Source: CAYUNA01 sp047629355
GTDB lineage: Bacteria > Bacteroidota > Bacteroidia > Chitinophagales > Saprospiraceae
NCBI GenBank assembly: GCA_047629355.1
Contig: JBLHWU010000095.1
Location: 1 to 22,747 of the forward strand
Direction: 5' to 3'
Length of the DNA stretch: 22,747 bases
In this document: positions 17,115 through 22,747 of the stretch, one piece after another
Layout: each line of letters begins with the position of its first letter
How positions within the stretch are numbered: position 1 is the stretch's first letter
Made by a program: the position numbers and the translations under genes
The notes under the pieces: model-generated
Told to the model about the DNA's origin: nothing
The model's database searches: none
Seen by the model: the letters and a program-made list of their open reading frames with translations, nothing else

Positions 17115-18248
17115 ATGAGTGACTATGCAAAAATAAGCCAAAATTATATTTCAAAAGTACATCTGAAAGGCTATAAGTCGATTCAGGATGTAGAGATTGA
17201 TTTGTTGCCGGGGTTGAATATTATGATTGGGCCGAATGGGAGTGGCAAGACGAATTTTTTGGAGGCAATTAATTCATTACTCGAAAAAGATACAAGATAC
17301 TATAGTGTAGATGCAGAATTATATGTACAAATTTTTTTAGCCAAGAATAAAATTGAAATCAAAACTAAGCAAAGAGAACCAGCAAAATTTGATGATTTAG
17401 TATTTGATAATAATTTTGAAGTTTTATTGAGTACAAACCAAGGAAAGATAGATTATTTTAAAAGCCCCAAAATAGGTTTGTATCAATTTGGGTTGCTCTT
17501 TCAATATTTGCATTATTTTATTCCAAAATGTTTATTAGTAATAAATTTGTTAAGCAAAATAGAATTTGATATTAGAAAAAATGGTAAAATAACAGGAGGA
17601 ATTTCTGAATTTCCACATTATTCTTATTTTTCTGCGAGAGTATTTTCAAAGTTAAAAAAAATAGTTCTTGAAGGATTAGCAGAAAAGCAAAATTTAAAAA
17701 TAAAGGTTGTTGAAAGTTTTGAACTTAATTATATTTCAGATGTAATAAAGCTATTTTCGCCAATTAATAAAATTAAAATATCTGAAGGAGTTAGAGTTGG
17801 AGAATCGGAGAAAAAAATAACCATTGATTTTTACCATTTAGAGTTTTTTGTTAATGGGAAATGGTTATTATGGAACGAACTATCAGATGGTACGCGAAGA
17901 TTATTTTACATTGTTTCAGAAATTTTATCATCTCCCTTTGGAATATTTTTAATTGATGAACCCGAATTAGGTCTTCATCCCCAACAATTAATTTCTTTAA
18001 TGCAATTCCTGAAGGAACAATCTAAAACTAAACAAATTATTCTTACTACTCATTCCCCTCAAATATTGGACATTTTAGAAATTAATGAATTTGACCGTCT
18101 CATAGTTTCTCGCTATGGAAAAAATGGAACAGAGTTAGTCAGGATATCAGAACAAGAGCAAGAAAACTTTAAAGATGCCTTAGAAAAAGGATTAGATTTC
18201 AGCGACTATTGGTTAGAGTTTGGCATCGAAGCAGAAAGTATTCAATGA
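17115..18248 (+). CDS. AAA/ABC-type ATPase (RecF/OLD-like) of a putative two-gene defence module
   Basis: A 377-residue ATPase started at ATG 17115; a TTG at 17109 is less likely. Walker A GPNGSGKT is at 39-46 and KGYKSIQDVEIDL upstream is typical of RecF/AAA_21 ATPases. The C-terminal part has the ABC signature-like LSDGTRRL (256-263), Walker B with Asp281 and Glu282 (FLIDEPELGLH) and the H-loop His313 in TTHSPQ. There is no fused nuclease domain; the partner gene overlaps its stop by ATGA and encodes a TOPRIM-like protein. The gene is markedly more AT-rich than nifU and the start of pyrF around it, which suits lateral acquisition. Such ATPase plus TOPRIM pairs resemble a split OLD nuclease used against phage. 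This role is inference; the ATPase call is firm. Confidence 0.9.
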   Translation: MSDYAKISQNYISKVHLKGYKSIQDVEIDLLPGLNIMIGPNGSGKTNFLEAINSLLEKDTRYYSVDAELYVQIFLAKNKIEIKTKQREPAKFDDLVFDNNFEVLLSTNQGKIDYFKSPKIGLYQFGLLFQYLHYFIPKCLLVINLLSKIEFDIRKNGKITGGISEFPHYSYFSARVFSKLKKIVLEGLAEKQNLKIKVVESFELNYISDVIKLFSPINKIKISEGVRVGESEKKITIDFYHLEFFVNGKWLLWNELSDGTRRLFYIVSEILSSPFGIFLIDEPELGLHPQQLISLMQFLKEQSKTKQIILTTHSPQILDILEINEFDRLIVSRYGKNGTELVRISEQEQENFKDALEKGLDFSDYWLEFGIEAESIQ

Positions 18249-18832
18249 AAAGAATAGCCATTATCAGCGAAAATTTCGAAAACGATGGAAAGGCGTTGCA
18301 GTATCTTTTGGAAAAGAGATTTTCTCGTCCTGACTACGAAATTATGCCTATTCTCAAAAAACAGGGAAGAACTAAATTAAGTAATTTAGTTAAGTTGAAA
18401 AGGTTATTGGATACTAATCTTACTAGAAGTAAGAAAATTGACCTTAGTATAGTGGCAATTGATTTAGATAAGCTGCCTTCTGACGTTGCTAAAATTAAGG
18501 AAAAGCAAGATTGGTTTGAAAAATTTAAGAAGATAACGGATTTTGAAAATACCTTTTTTCTAATGATTGTCGAATTAGAATCTCTGATTTTAGCAGATAT
18601 TGAAACATTTAATCAAATTTATAAAACAAAGATTAATTTTAAGGGTAATCCATTATTCCAGGTCAATCCGAAGGAATTCTTAATGGAAAAAACGCACAAA
18701 GCATCTAAAAAATATTTAGTAGACCAAACCCCAGAAATCTTCAAAGAACTCGATTTTCAAAAAGTTCACAACAACCACAAAGGCGAAATTTCATTCCAAA
18801 CATTCATTGATGATTTAGAAAAATTACTGTAA
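18245..18832 (+). CDS. TOPRIM-like (DUF4276-like) partner of the upstream ATPase
   Basis: A 195-residue protein. ATG 18245 overlaps the ATPase stop codon (ATGA), so the two are translationally coupled; a longer start at 18209 would lie wholly inside the ATPase gene. The pattern fits DUF4276-like TOPRIM folds: an acidic residue after the first strand (Glu9 in IAIISEN), Asp73 and Asp75 in VAIDLDKL, and Glu110/Glu112 with Asp118 in VELESLILAD, followed by a C-terminal part with PKEFL and a final helix. The usual EG.TE opening is altered to SENFEND. TOPRIM centres bind metal and cut or join nucleic acid; whether this one is active is not shown. pyrF starts three bases downstream. Confidence 0.78.
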   Translation: MKRIAIISENFENDGKALQYLLEKRFSRPDYEIMPILKKQGRTKLSNLVKLKRLLDTNLTRSKKIDLSIVAIDLDKLPSDVAKIKEKQDWFEKFKKITDFENTFFLMIVELESLILADIETFNQIYKTKINFKGNPLFQVNPKEFLMEKTHKASKKYLVDQTPEIFKELDFQKVHNNHKGEISFQTFIDDLEKLL

Positions 18833-18835
18833 ACA

Positions 18836-19645
18836 ATGACCAAGCAGCAACTCTACCAAAACATTCAGCAAAAAAAATCATACCTCTGCGTCGGTCTTGA
18901 CACCGCTTTAGACCGCATTCCAACGCATCTAAAAGATACCGCAGACCCGATTTTTGAATTCAACAAACAAATCATCGACGCCACCAAAGATTACTGCGTT
19001 GCGTATAAACCGAACATCGCGTTTTACGAAAGTTTGGGTTCAAAAGGCTGGGCATCCCTCGAAAAAACGTTGGATTATATCCCTGATGAACATTTCACAA
19101 TTGCCGATGCCAAGCGCGGTGACATCGGCAATACTTCAAGAATGTATGCGAAGACTTTTTTTGAAACGATGAATTTTGATTCGGTGACAGTTGCTCCTTA
19201 CATGGGTGTTGATTCTGTGTTGCCATTTTTAGAATTTGAGGATAAATGGGTGATTTTACTCGGTTTGACGTCAAATAAAGGCAGTCAAGATTTTCAATTT
19301 GCGAGCCAAGACGGAGGAATGCCTTTGTATGAAAAAGTGTTGCGGAAAGCCCAAGAATGGGGTACGCCGAATAATTTAATGTTTGTAATCGGAGCAACGC
19401 ATCCAGAAAAATTCCAAGAAATACGAGCGATTGCGCCAGATAATTTTTTCCTTGTCCCTGGTATTGGTGCGCAAGGTGGAGATTTGCAAGGTGTTTCTAA
19501 TTATGGGATGAATAACGCTTGCGGCTTGTTGGTAAATTCTTCGCGAGGCATTATTTATGCGGGTGGAGATAGCGAAGATTTTGCAGATAAAGCAGGTGCG
19601 GCAGCGAAAAAAGTGCAAGAACAGATGGCAGAACTATTAAAGTAA
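18836..19645 (+). CDS. pyrF: Orotidine 5'-phosphate decarboxylase, long type
   Basis: A 269-residue enzyme catalysing OMP to UMP plus CO2, the last step of pyrimidine synthesis. It has CVGLDTALDRIP at the N-terminus and the catalytic motif DAKRGDIGNTS with Asp91, Lys93 and Asp96, plus VPGIGAQGGD and NSSRGIIYA for phosphate binding. The length and the DAKRGDIG form place it in the long (type 2) group found in Bacteroidetes and actinobacteria. It begins three bases after the TOPRIM-like gene, so it probably depends on transcription through the ATPase pair. A short hairpin (GGGTC/GACCC, 19649-19661) follows the stop codon. Confidence 0.96.
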   Translation: MTKQQLYQNIQQKKSYLCVGLDTALDRIPTHLKDTADPIFEFNKQIIDATKDYCVAYKPNIAFYESLGSKGWASLEKTLDYIPDEHFTIADAKRGDIGNTSRMYAKTFFETMNFDSVTVAPYMGVDSVLPFLEFEDKWVILLGLTSNKGSQDFQFASQDGGMPLYEKVLRKAQEWGTPNNLMFVIGATHPEKFQEIRAIAPDNFFLVPGIGAQGGDLQGVSNYGMNNACGLLVNSSRGIIYAGGDSEDFADKAGAAAKKVQEQMAELLK

Positions 19646-19648
19646 CTT

Positions 19649-19661
19649 GGGTCTCTGACCC
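19649..19661. repeat. Short hairpin after pyrF
   Basis: GGGTC-TCT-GACCC lies four bases after the pyrF stop. There is no T-tract, so termination here is only possible. Confidence 0.35.
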
Positions 19662-19668
19662 CGAGAAG

Positions 19669-19778
19669 TAAGTACCTGAACATAAATAATTGAACAATCA
19701 AAGGAGTCAGATTTTTTAGAGGAAAATAACGGAAAAAGATACTTTTTAGATGTTCGATTATTTGTGTCTAGGTATTTA
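19669..19778. repeat. Palindromic MITE-like element, copy 3 (110 bp, shortened)
   Basis: The arms 19669-19699 and 19749-19778 are inverted repeats with about five mismatches (TAAGTACCT...AGGTATTTA). The interior AGAGGAAAATAACGGAAAAA (19718-19737) matches the cores of the copies at 10924-11091 and 11088-11255. Compared with those, one half of the interior is missing. Confidence 0.75.
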
Positions 19779-19819
19779 TAGTCATGAATTGCTACTGTTG
19801 ATTTTTTTCATGCTTGTTT

Positions 19820-19863
19820 GGATTGGAAATCCGAAGGACAGTTGCTCGGGTTGTAAACCCGAG
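19820..19863. repeat. Twin small palindromes between pyrF and queE
   Basis: GGATT-GGA-AATCC (19820-19832) and CTCGGGTT-GTA-AACCCGAG (19845-19863) stand side by side in the gap between convergent pyrF and queE. The second is a perfect 8-bp stem. They may be transcription ends for both genes or a REP-like unit. Confidence 0.55.
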
Positions 19864-19871
19864 TTACTTGA

Positions 19872-20498
19872 CTAGGGAATATTCAACATTTTATGCGTCT
19901 GCAAACTTAACCGCCACTTTGGATTTTTTAAACAAAATTCCAGCGTCATTTTTGTATTTCTTTCCGAAAATTCACTATCCATCGGCTGCAAAAAGAAGTT
20001 GTCAAAGTCCATGTTTTCAAATAAATCAGGCTCGGCGCCAAGTTGCGGAAAAACCAATTTAATCTCATTTCCTTTTGTCAAAATGAGTTCTGCATTTGCT
20101 TTCGGACTCACACAAATCCAGTCAATACCTCCAGGCGGTTCAATCGTACCATTCGTCTCAATCGCAATTTCCAAACCTTCCTTTTTAAAGGCCTTAATTA
20201 ACGGCGGGTTCATTTGCAAAAGCGGTTCGCCACCTGTACAAACGACATATGGTTTCCCCAAATCTGCAGGCCACAGACTTTTTACTTTCGCCGCTAATTC
20301 TGCTGCTGAATACTTTCCCCCATTTTCTCCATCTATTCCCCAAAAATCCGTATCACAGAACTGGCAAATCGCTTTAGAGCGGTCTTTTTCCAGTCCAGAC
20401 CACAAGTTACAGCCCGTGAATCGACAAAAAACCGCACCTCGCCCAGTATGTGCACCCTCGCCTTGCAGCGTATAATATATTTCTTTTACTTTATACAT
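19872..20498 (-). CDS. queE: 7-carboxy-7-deazaguanine synthase (radical SAM)
   Basis: A 208-residue radical SAM enzyme that converts 6-carboxytetrahydropterin to 7-carboxy-7-deazaguanine in the queuosine/7-deazaguanine pathway. The N-terminus YTLQGEGAHTGR and CRFTGCNLW are typical of QueE. The cluster cysteines follow the CX14CX2C form (Cys30, Cys45, Cys48) known from some QueE enzymes rather than CX3CX2C. Further family features are VVCTGGEPLLQ, AIETNGT, VSPKAN and SLQTHKMLNIP at the C-terminus. Other queuosine genes are not in the window. It is on the same strand as the RidA-family gene 79 bases upstream, separated by a strong inverted repeat. Confidence 0.95.
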   Translation of the reverse strand: MYKVKEIYYTLQGEGAHTGRGAVFCRFTGCNLWSGLEKDRSKAICQFCDTDFWGIDGENGGKYSAAELAAKVKSLWPADLGKPYVVCTGGEPLLQMNPPLIKAFKKEGLEIAIETNGTIEPPGGIDWICVSPKANAELILTKGNEIKLVFPQLGAEPDLFENMDFDNFFLQPMDSEFSERNTKMTLEFCLKNPKWRLSLQTHKMLNIP

Positions 20499-20505
20499 AA
20501 TTCTT

Positions 20506-20586
20506 CAATGAGCAATTAACAAGGAGTAATCTGCAATGAAAACGCTTAAGTAAGTGTTCATTGCAGATCGCCAATTGCTAATTGAT
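20506..20586. repeat. Long inverted repeat between ridA-like gene and queE
   Basis: The core arms ATCTGCAATGAA (20529-20540) and TTCATTGCAGAT (20557-20568) are perfect. Pairing extends inward with mismatches and outward to CAATGAGCAATTAAC (20506-20520) and CCAATTGCTAATTG (20571-20584). The right end covers the stop codon of the RidA-family gene (20578-20580). It may terminate or attenuate transcription into queE. Confidence 0.75.
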
Positions 20587-20961
20587 AACAGCTGTTGCTT
20601 CAATTTCTATTAATAAATCAGGGCTAATCAAACCCTTCACTTCGACCATAGTTGTGGCAGGTTTGATGTTTCTAAAAAAATCACCATGCGCGCGTCCAAT
20701 TTCTTCCCATTTTGAAATATCGGTGACAAACATTCGAGTACGCACCACATTTTCCATTGTTGCACCAGCTTCGATTAATGCGGTTTGGATGATTTCAAAA
20801 ATCTGTACGGTTTGTGCATAGGCATCATCTTTGCCAACAACTTCACCATTAACCGTAGCGGTTGTTCCCGCAACTTCAATGATATTACCGATTCGGACCG
20901 CGCGGGAATAACCTACGATGTCTTCCCAAGGTGCGCCAGAAGAGATATTTTTTCTTTGCAT
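20578..20961 (-). CDS. RidA/YjgF-family protein lacking the canonical arginine
   Basis: A 127-residue protein of the Rid family, cytoplasmic trimers whose best-known members hydrolyse reactive enamine/imine intermediates from amino-acid metabolism. The fold signature is clear: VAGTTATVNGEVVG (about 30-43), VVRTRMFVTDISKW (72-85) and the C-terminal IEIEATAVIN. At the position of the RidA catalytic arginine (PARS in E. coli RidA, Arg105) this protein reads PATTMVEV, with Thr103. That places it in one of the other Rid subfamilies, so imine deaminase activity should not be assumed. The start is ATG 20961. A hairpin (20983-21008) lies in its leader. Confidence 0.92.
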   Translation of the reverse strand: MQRKNISSGAPWEDIVGYSRAVRIGNIIEVAGTTATVNGEVVGKDDAYAQTVQIFEIIQTALIEAGATMENVVRTRMFVTDISKWEEIGRAHGDFFRNIKPATTMVEVKGLISPDLLIEIEATAVIN

Positions 20962-20982
20962 AATGGTTGTTTTTGTTGTTCA

Positions 20983-21008
20983 GTGTGTAAGGGTGCACTT
21001 TTACACAC
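20983..21008. repeat. Hairpin in the leader of the RidA-family gene
   Basis: GTGTGTAA (20983-20990) and TTACACAC (21001-21008) form a perfect 8-bp stem around a 10-nt loop, 22 bases upstream of the RidA-family start codon and between two divergent genes. It could be an operator or an RNA leader structure. Confidence 0.5.
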
Positions 21009-21130
21009 CAAATTCGGATGCGAAATTACATTAAAAACATAAAAATCCCGTTTTACTATCAAAAAAATAATTTTAAAAACTAAAATGGGGAAAATGGTAA
21101 GAATCACCCGTAAAATTTCTAATTTTGAGC

Positions 21131-22183
21131 ATGCTTTTAGGAGTCGGAACAAGGGTGCGATTTATTCATACTGGCGACGAGGGAGTCGTTCGTAAGTTGT
21201 TGGAAGACGACATGGTATTGGTATTTTTGGAGTCCATTCAGATGGAAATTCCAGTATTTGAAATGGATTTGGAGCGCGTAGGGGATTTGAATGAAAATTC
21301 ATCAATGAAAGCTAAATTAGTGCCAGGGAAGCAAGAAAAAAAAGAAATTTTGCCGCCTTTAATCGTACCTGATTTACAATATGAAGTATTGAGAAGTCTA
21401 GGCATTCAGCTAGCATTCGACCCTGTTTTAAAAAAGAATGGATTACCAGAAAAATACGAAATTTATATCTTAAACGATACGAAATTTGATACGATATATA
21501 ACATTGTTTTTTATTTAAATGAAGAAAAAGAGGAGACTTGGAGTGGTACAATTGCAGCGATGTCCCACGTGAAATTGGATGAATTATTTTACGATGAACT
21601 CAATGATTTTCCAATTTTAGAAGCGGAATGTTGGAAAGTTTCAACGGAAGGAAAAGGCGAAAGACAGTTTAAAACTTTGAAAATAAAGCCTAAAATATTT
21701 TTTAAAAATGTGAGAACTGTTCCGTTTTTAAATAAAAAAGTTCACTGGTATTTATTATTTGAAAACTTCGATAGTCAGCCCGTTAGAAAAGAAATTGACC
21801 TGGAAGATTTACTGAATTACACAAAAAATAATGCTCGGCCTAGTCCCAGAAAGTATGTCAACCGCCAAAAATATAATTATACTAGCCCGACAGAATATGC
21901 TGAGTTTATTCCAGTAATTGACTTGCACGTTCAAAACCTATCCAGCAATTATGGAAAAATGACAAATGCCCAAATTATGCAATTGCAACTGCAAAAGTTT
22001 GAAGAATTCATCGCGAAAGCGGTAAGATTGGGGGTGCCACAAGTATTTGTGATTCATGGACTGGGAAAAGGGCGGTTGCGAGATGAAATAGCCATAAGGT
22101 TGAAACAAAATAGTTGTGTCGAAAAATTTAAAAATGAACATCATCCGAAGTATGGTTGGGGCGCGACGGAAGTGATTTTGTAA
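21131..22183 (+). CDS. Smr-domain protein of the Bacteroidetes DUF2027 type
   Basis: A 350-residue cytoplasmic protein. ATG 21131 is chosen; a TTG at 21125 would add two residues. The N-terminal ~60 residues form a small beta-rich domain (VGTRVRFIHTGDEGVVRKLL) resembling KOW/Tudor-like folds. The middle (about 85-225) is a beta-rich region as in DUF2027 proteins, and a basic linker leads to the C-terminal Smr domain (about 255-350) with IDLH (263-266) and HGLGKGRLRDE beginning at His309. Smr domains, first described in MutS2, bind or nick nucleic acids, and several act on stalled ribosomes or mRNA. Which role applies here cannot be told. A strong terminator follows at 22223-22252. Confidence 0.92.
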   Translation: MLLGVGTRVRFIHTGDEGVVRKLLEDDMVLVFLESIQMEIPVFEMDLERVGDLNENSSMKAKLVPGKQEKKEILPPLIVPDLQYEVLRSLGIQLAFDPVLKKNGLPEKYEIYILNDTKFDTIYNIVFYLNEEKEETWSGTIAAMSHVKLDELFYDELNDFPILEAECWKVSTEGKGERQFKTLKIKPKIFFKNVRTVPFLNKKVHWYLLFENFDSQPVRKEIDLEDLLNYTKNNARPSPRKYVNRQKYNYTSPTEYAEFIPVIDLHVQNLSSNYGKMTNAQIMQLQLQKFEEFIAKAVRLGVPQVFVIHGLGKGRLRDEIAIRLKQNSCVEKFKNEHHPKYGWGATEVIL

Positions 22184-22222
22184 CGACGTATGGTTATTGG
22201 CGCACGACGCACGAAGGCTCAG

Positions 22223-22252
22223 TAGGATTTTATTGAACAGTCCTATTTTTTT
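22223..22252 (+). terminator. Rho-independent terminator of the Smr gene
   Basis: TAGGATT (22223-22229) pairs with AGTCCTA (22239-22245), including one G-T pair, across a 9-nt loop. Seven T (22246-22252) follow. It overlaps the promoter of the next unit. Confidence 0.8.
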
Positions 22253-22262
22253 GTTACTTTTG
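22233..22262 (+). promoter_or_regulatory. Bacteroidetes-type promoter upstream of the tRNA-like element and apbE-like gene
   Basis: TTG (22233-22235), a 19-base spacer and TACTTTTG (22255-22262) fit the -33/-7 pattern very well; the -7 octamer is identical to those proposed for the ribF fusion and mrp. The expected start is near 22269, about 30 bases before the tRNA-like structure. Confidence 0.62.
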
Positions 22263-22298
22263 GCGTTTGAAAATAGGCTTCTTTATTAATTTGTTGAA

Positions 22299-22349
22299 TG
22301 GAGAATTTATACAAATAAATCAACCCGAGTTCGATTCTCGGCTTCTCCA
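22299..22349 (+). ncRNA. Truncated tRNA-like structure (acceptor stem, one short arm, T-arm)
   Basis: A perfect T-arm (CCGAG-TTCGATT-CTCGG, 22325-22341) is followed by CTTCTCC and an A, as in a tRNA 3' end. TGGAGAA (22299-22305) pairs with TTCTCCA (22343-22349). Between them is only TTTAT-ACAA-ATAAA (22306-22319), a perfect 5-bp hairpin, and a 5-nt linker. The total is 51 nt against about 74 for a tRNA; the D-arm and a normal anticodon arm are absent. It is probably a tRNA deletion remnant or attachment-site scar, or less likely a functional mini-tRNA in the apbE leader. Confidence 0.5.
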
Positions 22350-22403
22350 CAAGCTTTAAAGAAGACTATTTTGAAAAAATATTTTGAACTAACATCACTT
22401 TTA

Positions 22404-22747
22404 ATGAGGAAACTACTTTATCTTTTTTCCATTCTTTTTATTTTTTCTTGTCAATCAGAAAAGCCTAATTCGACGCCAGCCAAAGAATATTTCAAAGTAT
22501 CAGGCAAGACGATGGGAACGACGTACTCTATTATCTATGAAGATGAAAAGGGACGGAATTTTAAGTCGAAAATTGATGAATTATTAGTGGCTATCAACGT
22601 GGATGTCTCAACTTACGAACCCAATTCGGTGATTACTCAATTTAATAAAAACACAATTTCAGATTCGCTTTGGGCAGCCGATAACAAGCATTATGATGCG
22701 AATGTAAAGCTGGCGATGGATATTGCACAAAAAACGAATGGCGCGTT
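22404..22747 (+). CDS. apbE: ApbE-like FAD:protein FMN transferase lipoprotein, partial
   Basis: The first 114 residues of a gene cut off by the window end. The N-terminus is a lipoprotein signal peptide with lipobox IFSC (Cys16), so the protein should be anchored facing the periplasm. The mature start has the ApbE hallmark GKTMGTTYSI (about 34-43) and VSTYEPNSVITQFN (about 68-81), matching the FAD-binding N-terminal region. ApbE transfers FMN from FAD to threonines of partner proteins such as NqrB/NqrC and RnfG/RnfD. The metal-binding C-terminal region is not in the window. The leader is about 135 bases from the predicted transcription start and contains the tRNA-like structure. Confidence 0.9.
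   Translation, partial: MRKLLYLFSILFIFSCQSEKPNSTPAKEYFKVSGKTMGTTYSIIYEDEKGRNFKSKIDELLVAINVDVSTYEPNSVITQFNKNTISDSLWAADNKHYDANVKLAMDIAQKTNGA

Noticed and set aside
17115..18832. Complete Gabija or Septu system
   Set aside because: The second protein is not a UvrD-like helicase (GajB) or an HNH nuclease (PtuB), and the ATPase has no fused TOPRIM as in GajA.
19999..20475. 158-residue plus-strand frame opposite queE
   Set aside because: Antisense shadow of a clear radical SAM enzyme with all cluster cysteines.
21120..21127. TAATTTTG as -7 element for the Smr gene
   Set aside because: It matches TAnnTTTG but lies 3 bases before the start codon, so transcription would begin inside the gene.
22299..22349. 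3' end of a tmRNA
   Set aside because: A tmRNA of normal length would extend back into the Smr gene and its terminator; the 5' acceptor partner is only about 40 bases upstream and no tag frame or pseudoknots are seen.

Overview
The window looks like a chromosomal segment of a Bacteroidetes (Bacteroidota) bacterium, most likely Saprospiraceae-like. The support is indirect: AT-rich DNA, almost no Shine-Dalgarno sequences, several matches to the Bacteroidetes -7 element TAnnTTTG, a large secreted protein with PKD domains and a C-terminal type IX secretion (T9SS) sorting domain, a TPR-type hybrid histidine kinase, and a Smr protein of the type found in this phylum. No rRNA, intact tRNA, CRISPR array or prophage was seen.

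Layout. 41-2596 (+) is a hybrid sensor kinase ended by a strong terminator. About 2700-4375 is an insertion sequence whose minus-strand transposase is split by a one-base frameshift. 4812-9857 (+) encodes a 1681-residue secreted protein with two copies of a glycosidase-like module; the first keeps both catalytic glutamates, the second has lost one. 9941-10132 (-) is a small conserved-looking protein. 10133-11294 has no gene I can support but is full of repeats: a ~115-135 bp direct repeat pair and two 168-bp palindromic elements in opposite orientation sharing a TTAA. A third, shorter member of that palindrome family lies at 19669-19778. 11295-13301 (-) is a RibF fused to a family 2 glycosyltransferase. 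13432-15183 (-) is a leucine-rich-repeat protein.

15366-19645 (+) is a tight operon-like run: Mrp/ApbC P-loop protein, a 116-residue unknown, a NifU C-terminal-domain protein, an AAA ATPase, a small TOPRIM-like (DUF4276-like) protein and PyrF. The first and third genes suggest Fe-S cluster assembly or delivery and the last makes UMP. The AT-rich ATPase/TOPRIM pair overlaps by ATGA and sits between housekeeping genes; it resembles a split OLD-type defence module and is the best candidate in the window for an undercharacterised system.

19872-20498 (-) is QueE and 20578-20961 (-) a RidA-family protein without the canonical catalytic arginine; a long inverted repeat separates them. 21131-22183 (+) is a Smr-domain protein followed by a terminator. 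A good promoter at 22233-22262 then leads into a 51-nt tRNA-like structure (acceptor stem, one short arm, perfect T-arm) and the start of an ApbE-like lipoprotein that runs off the end.
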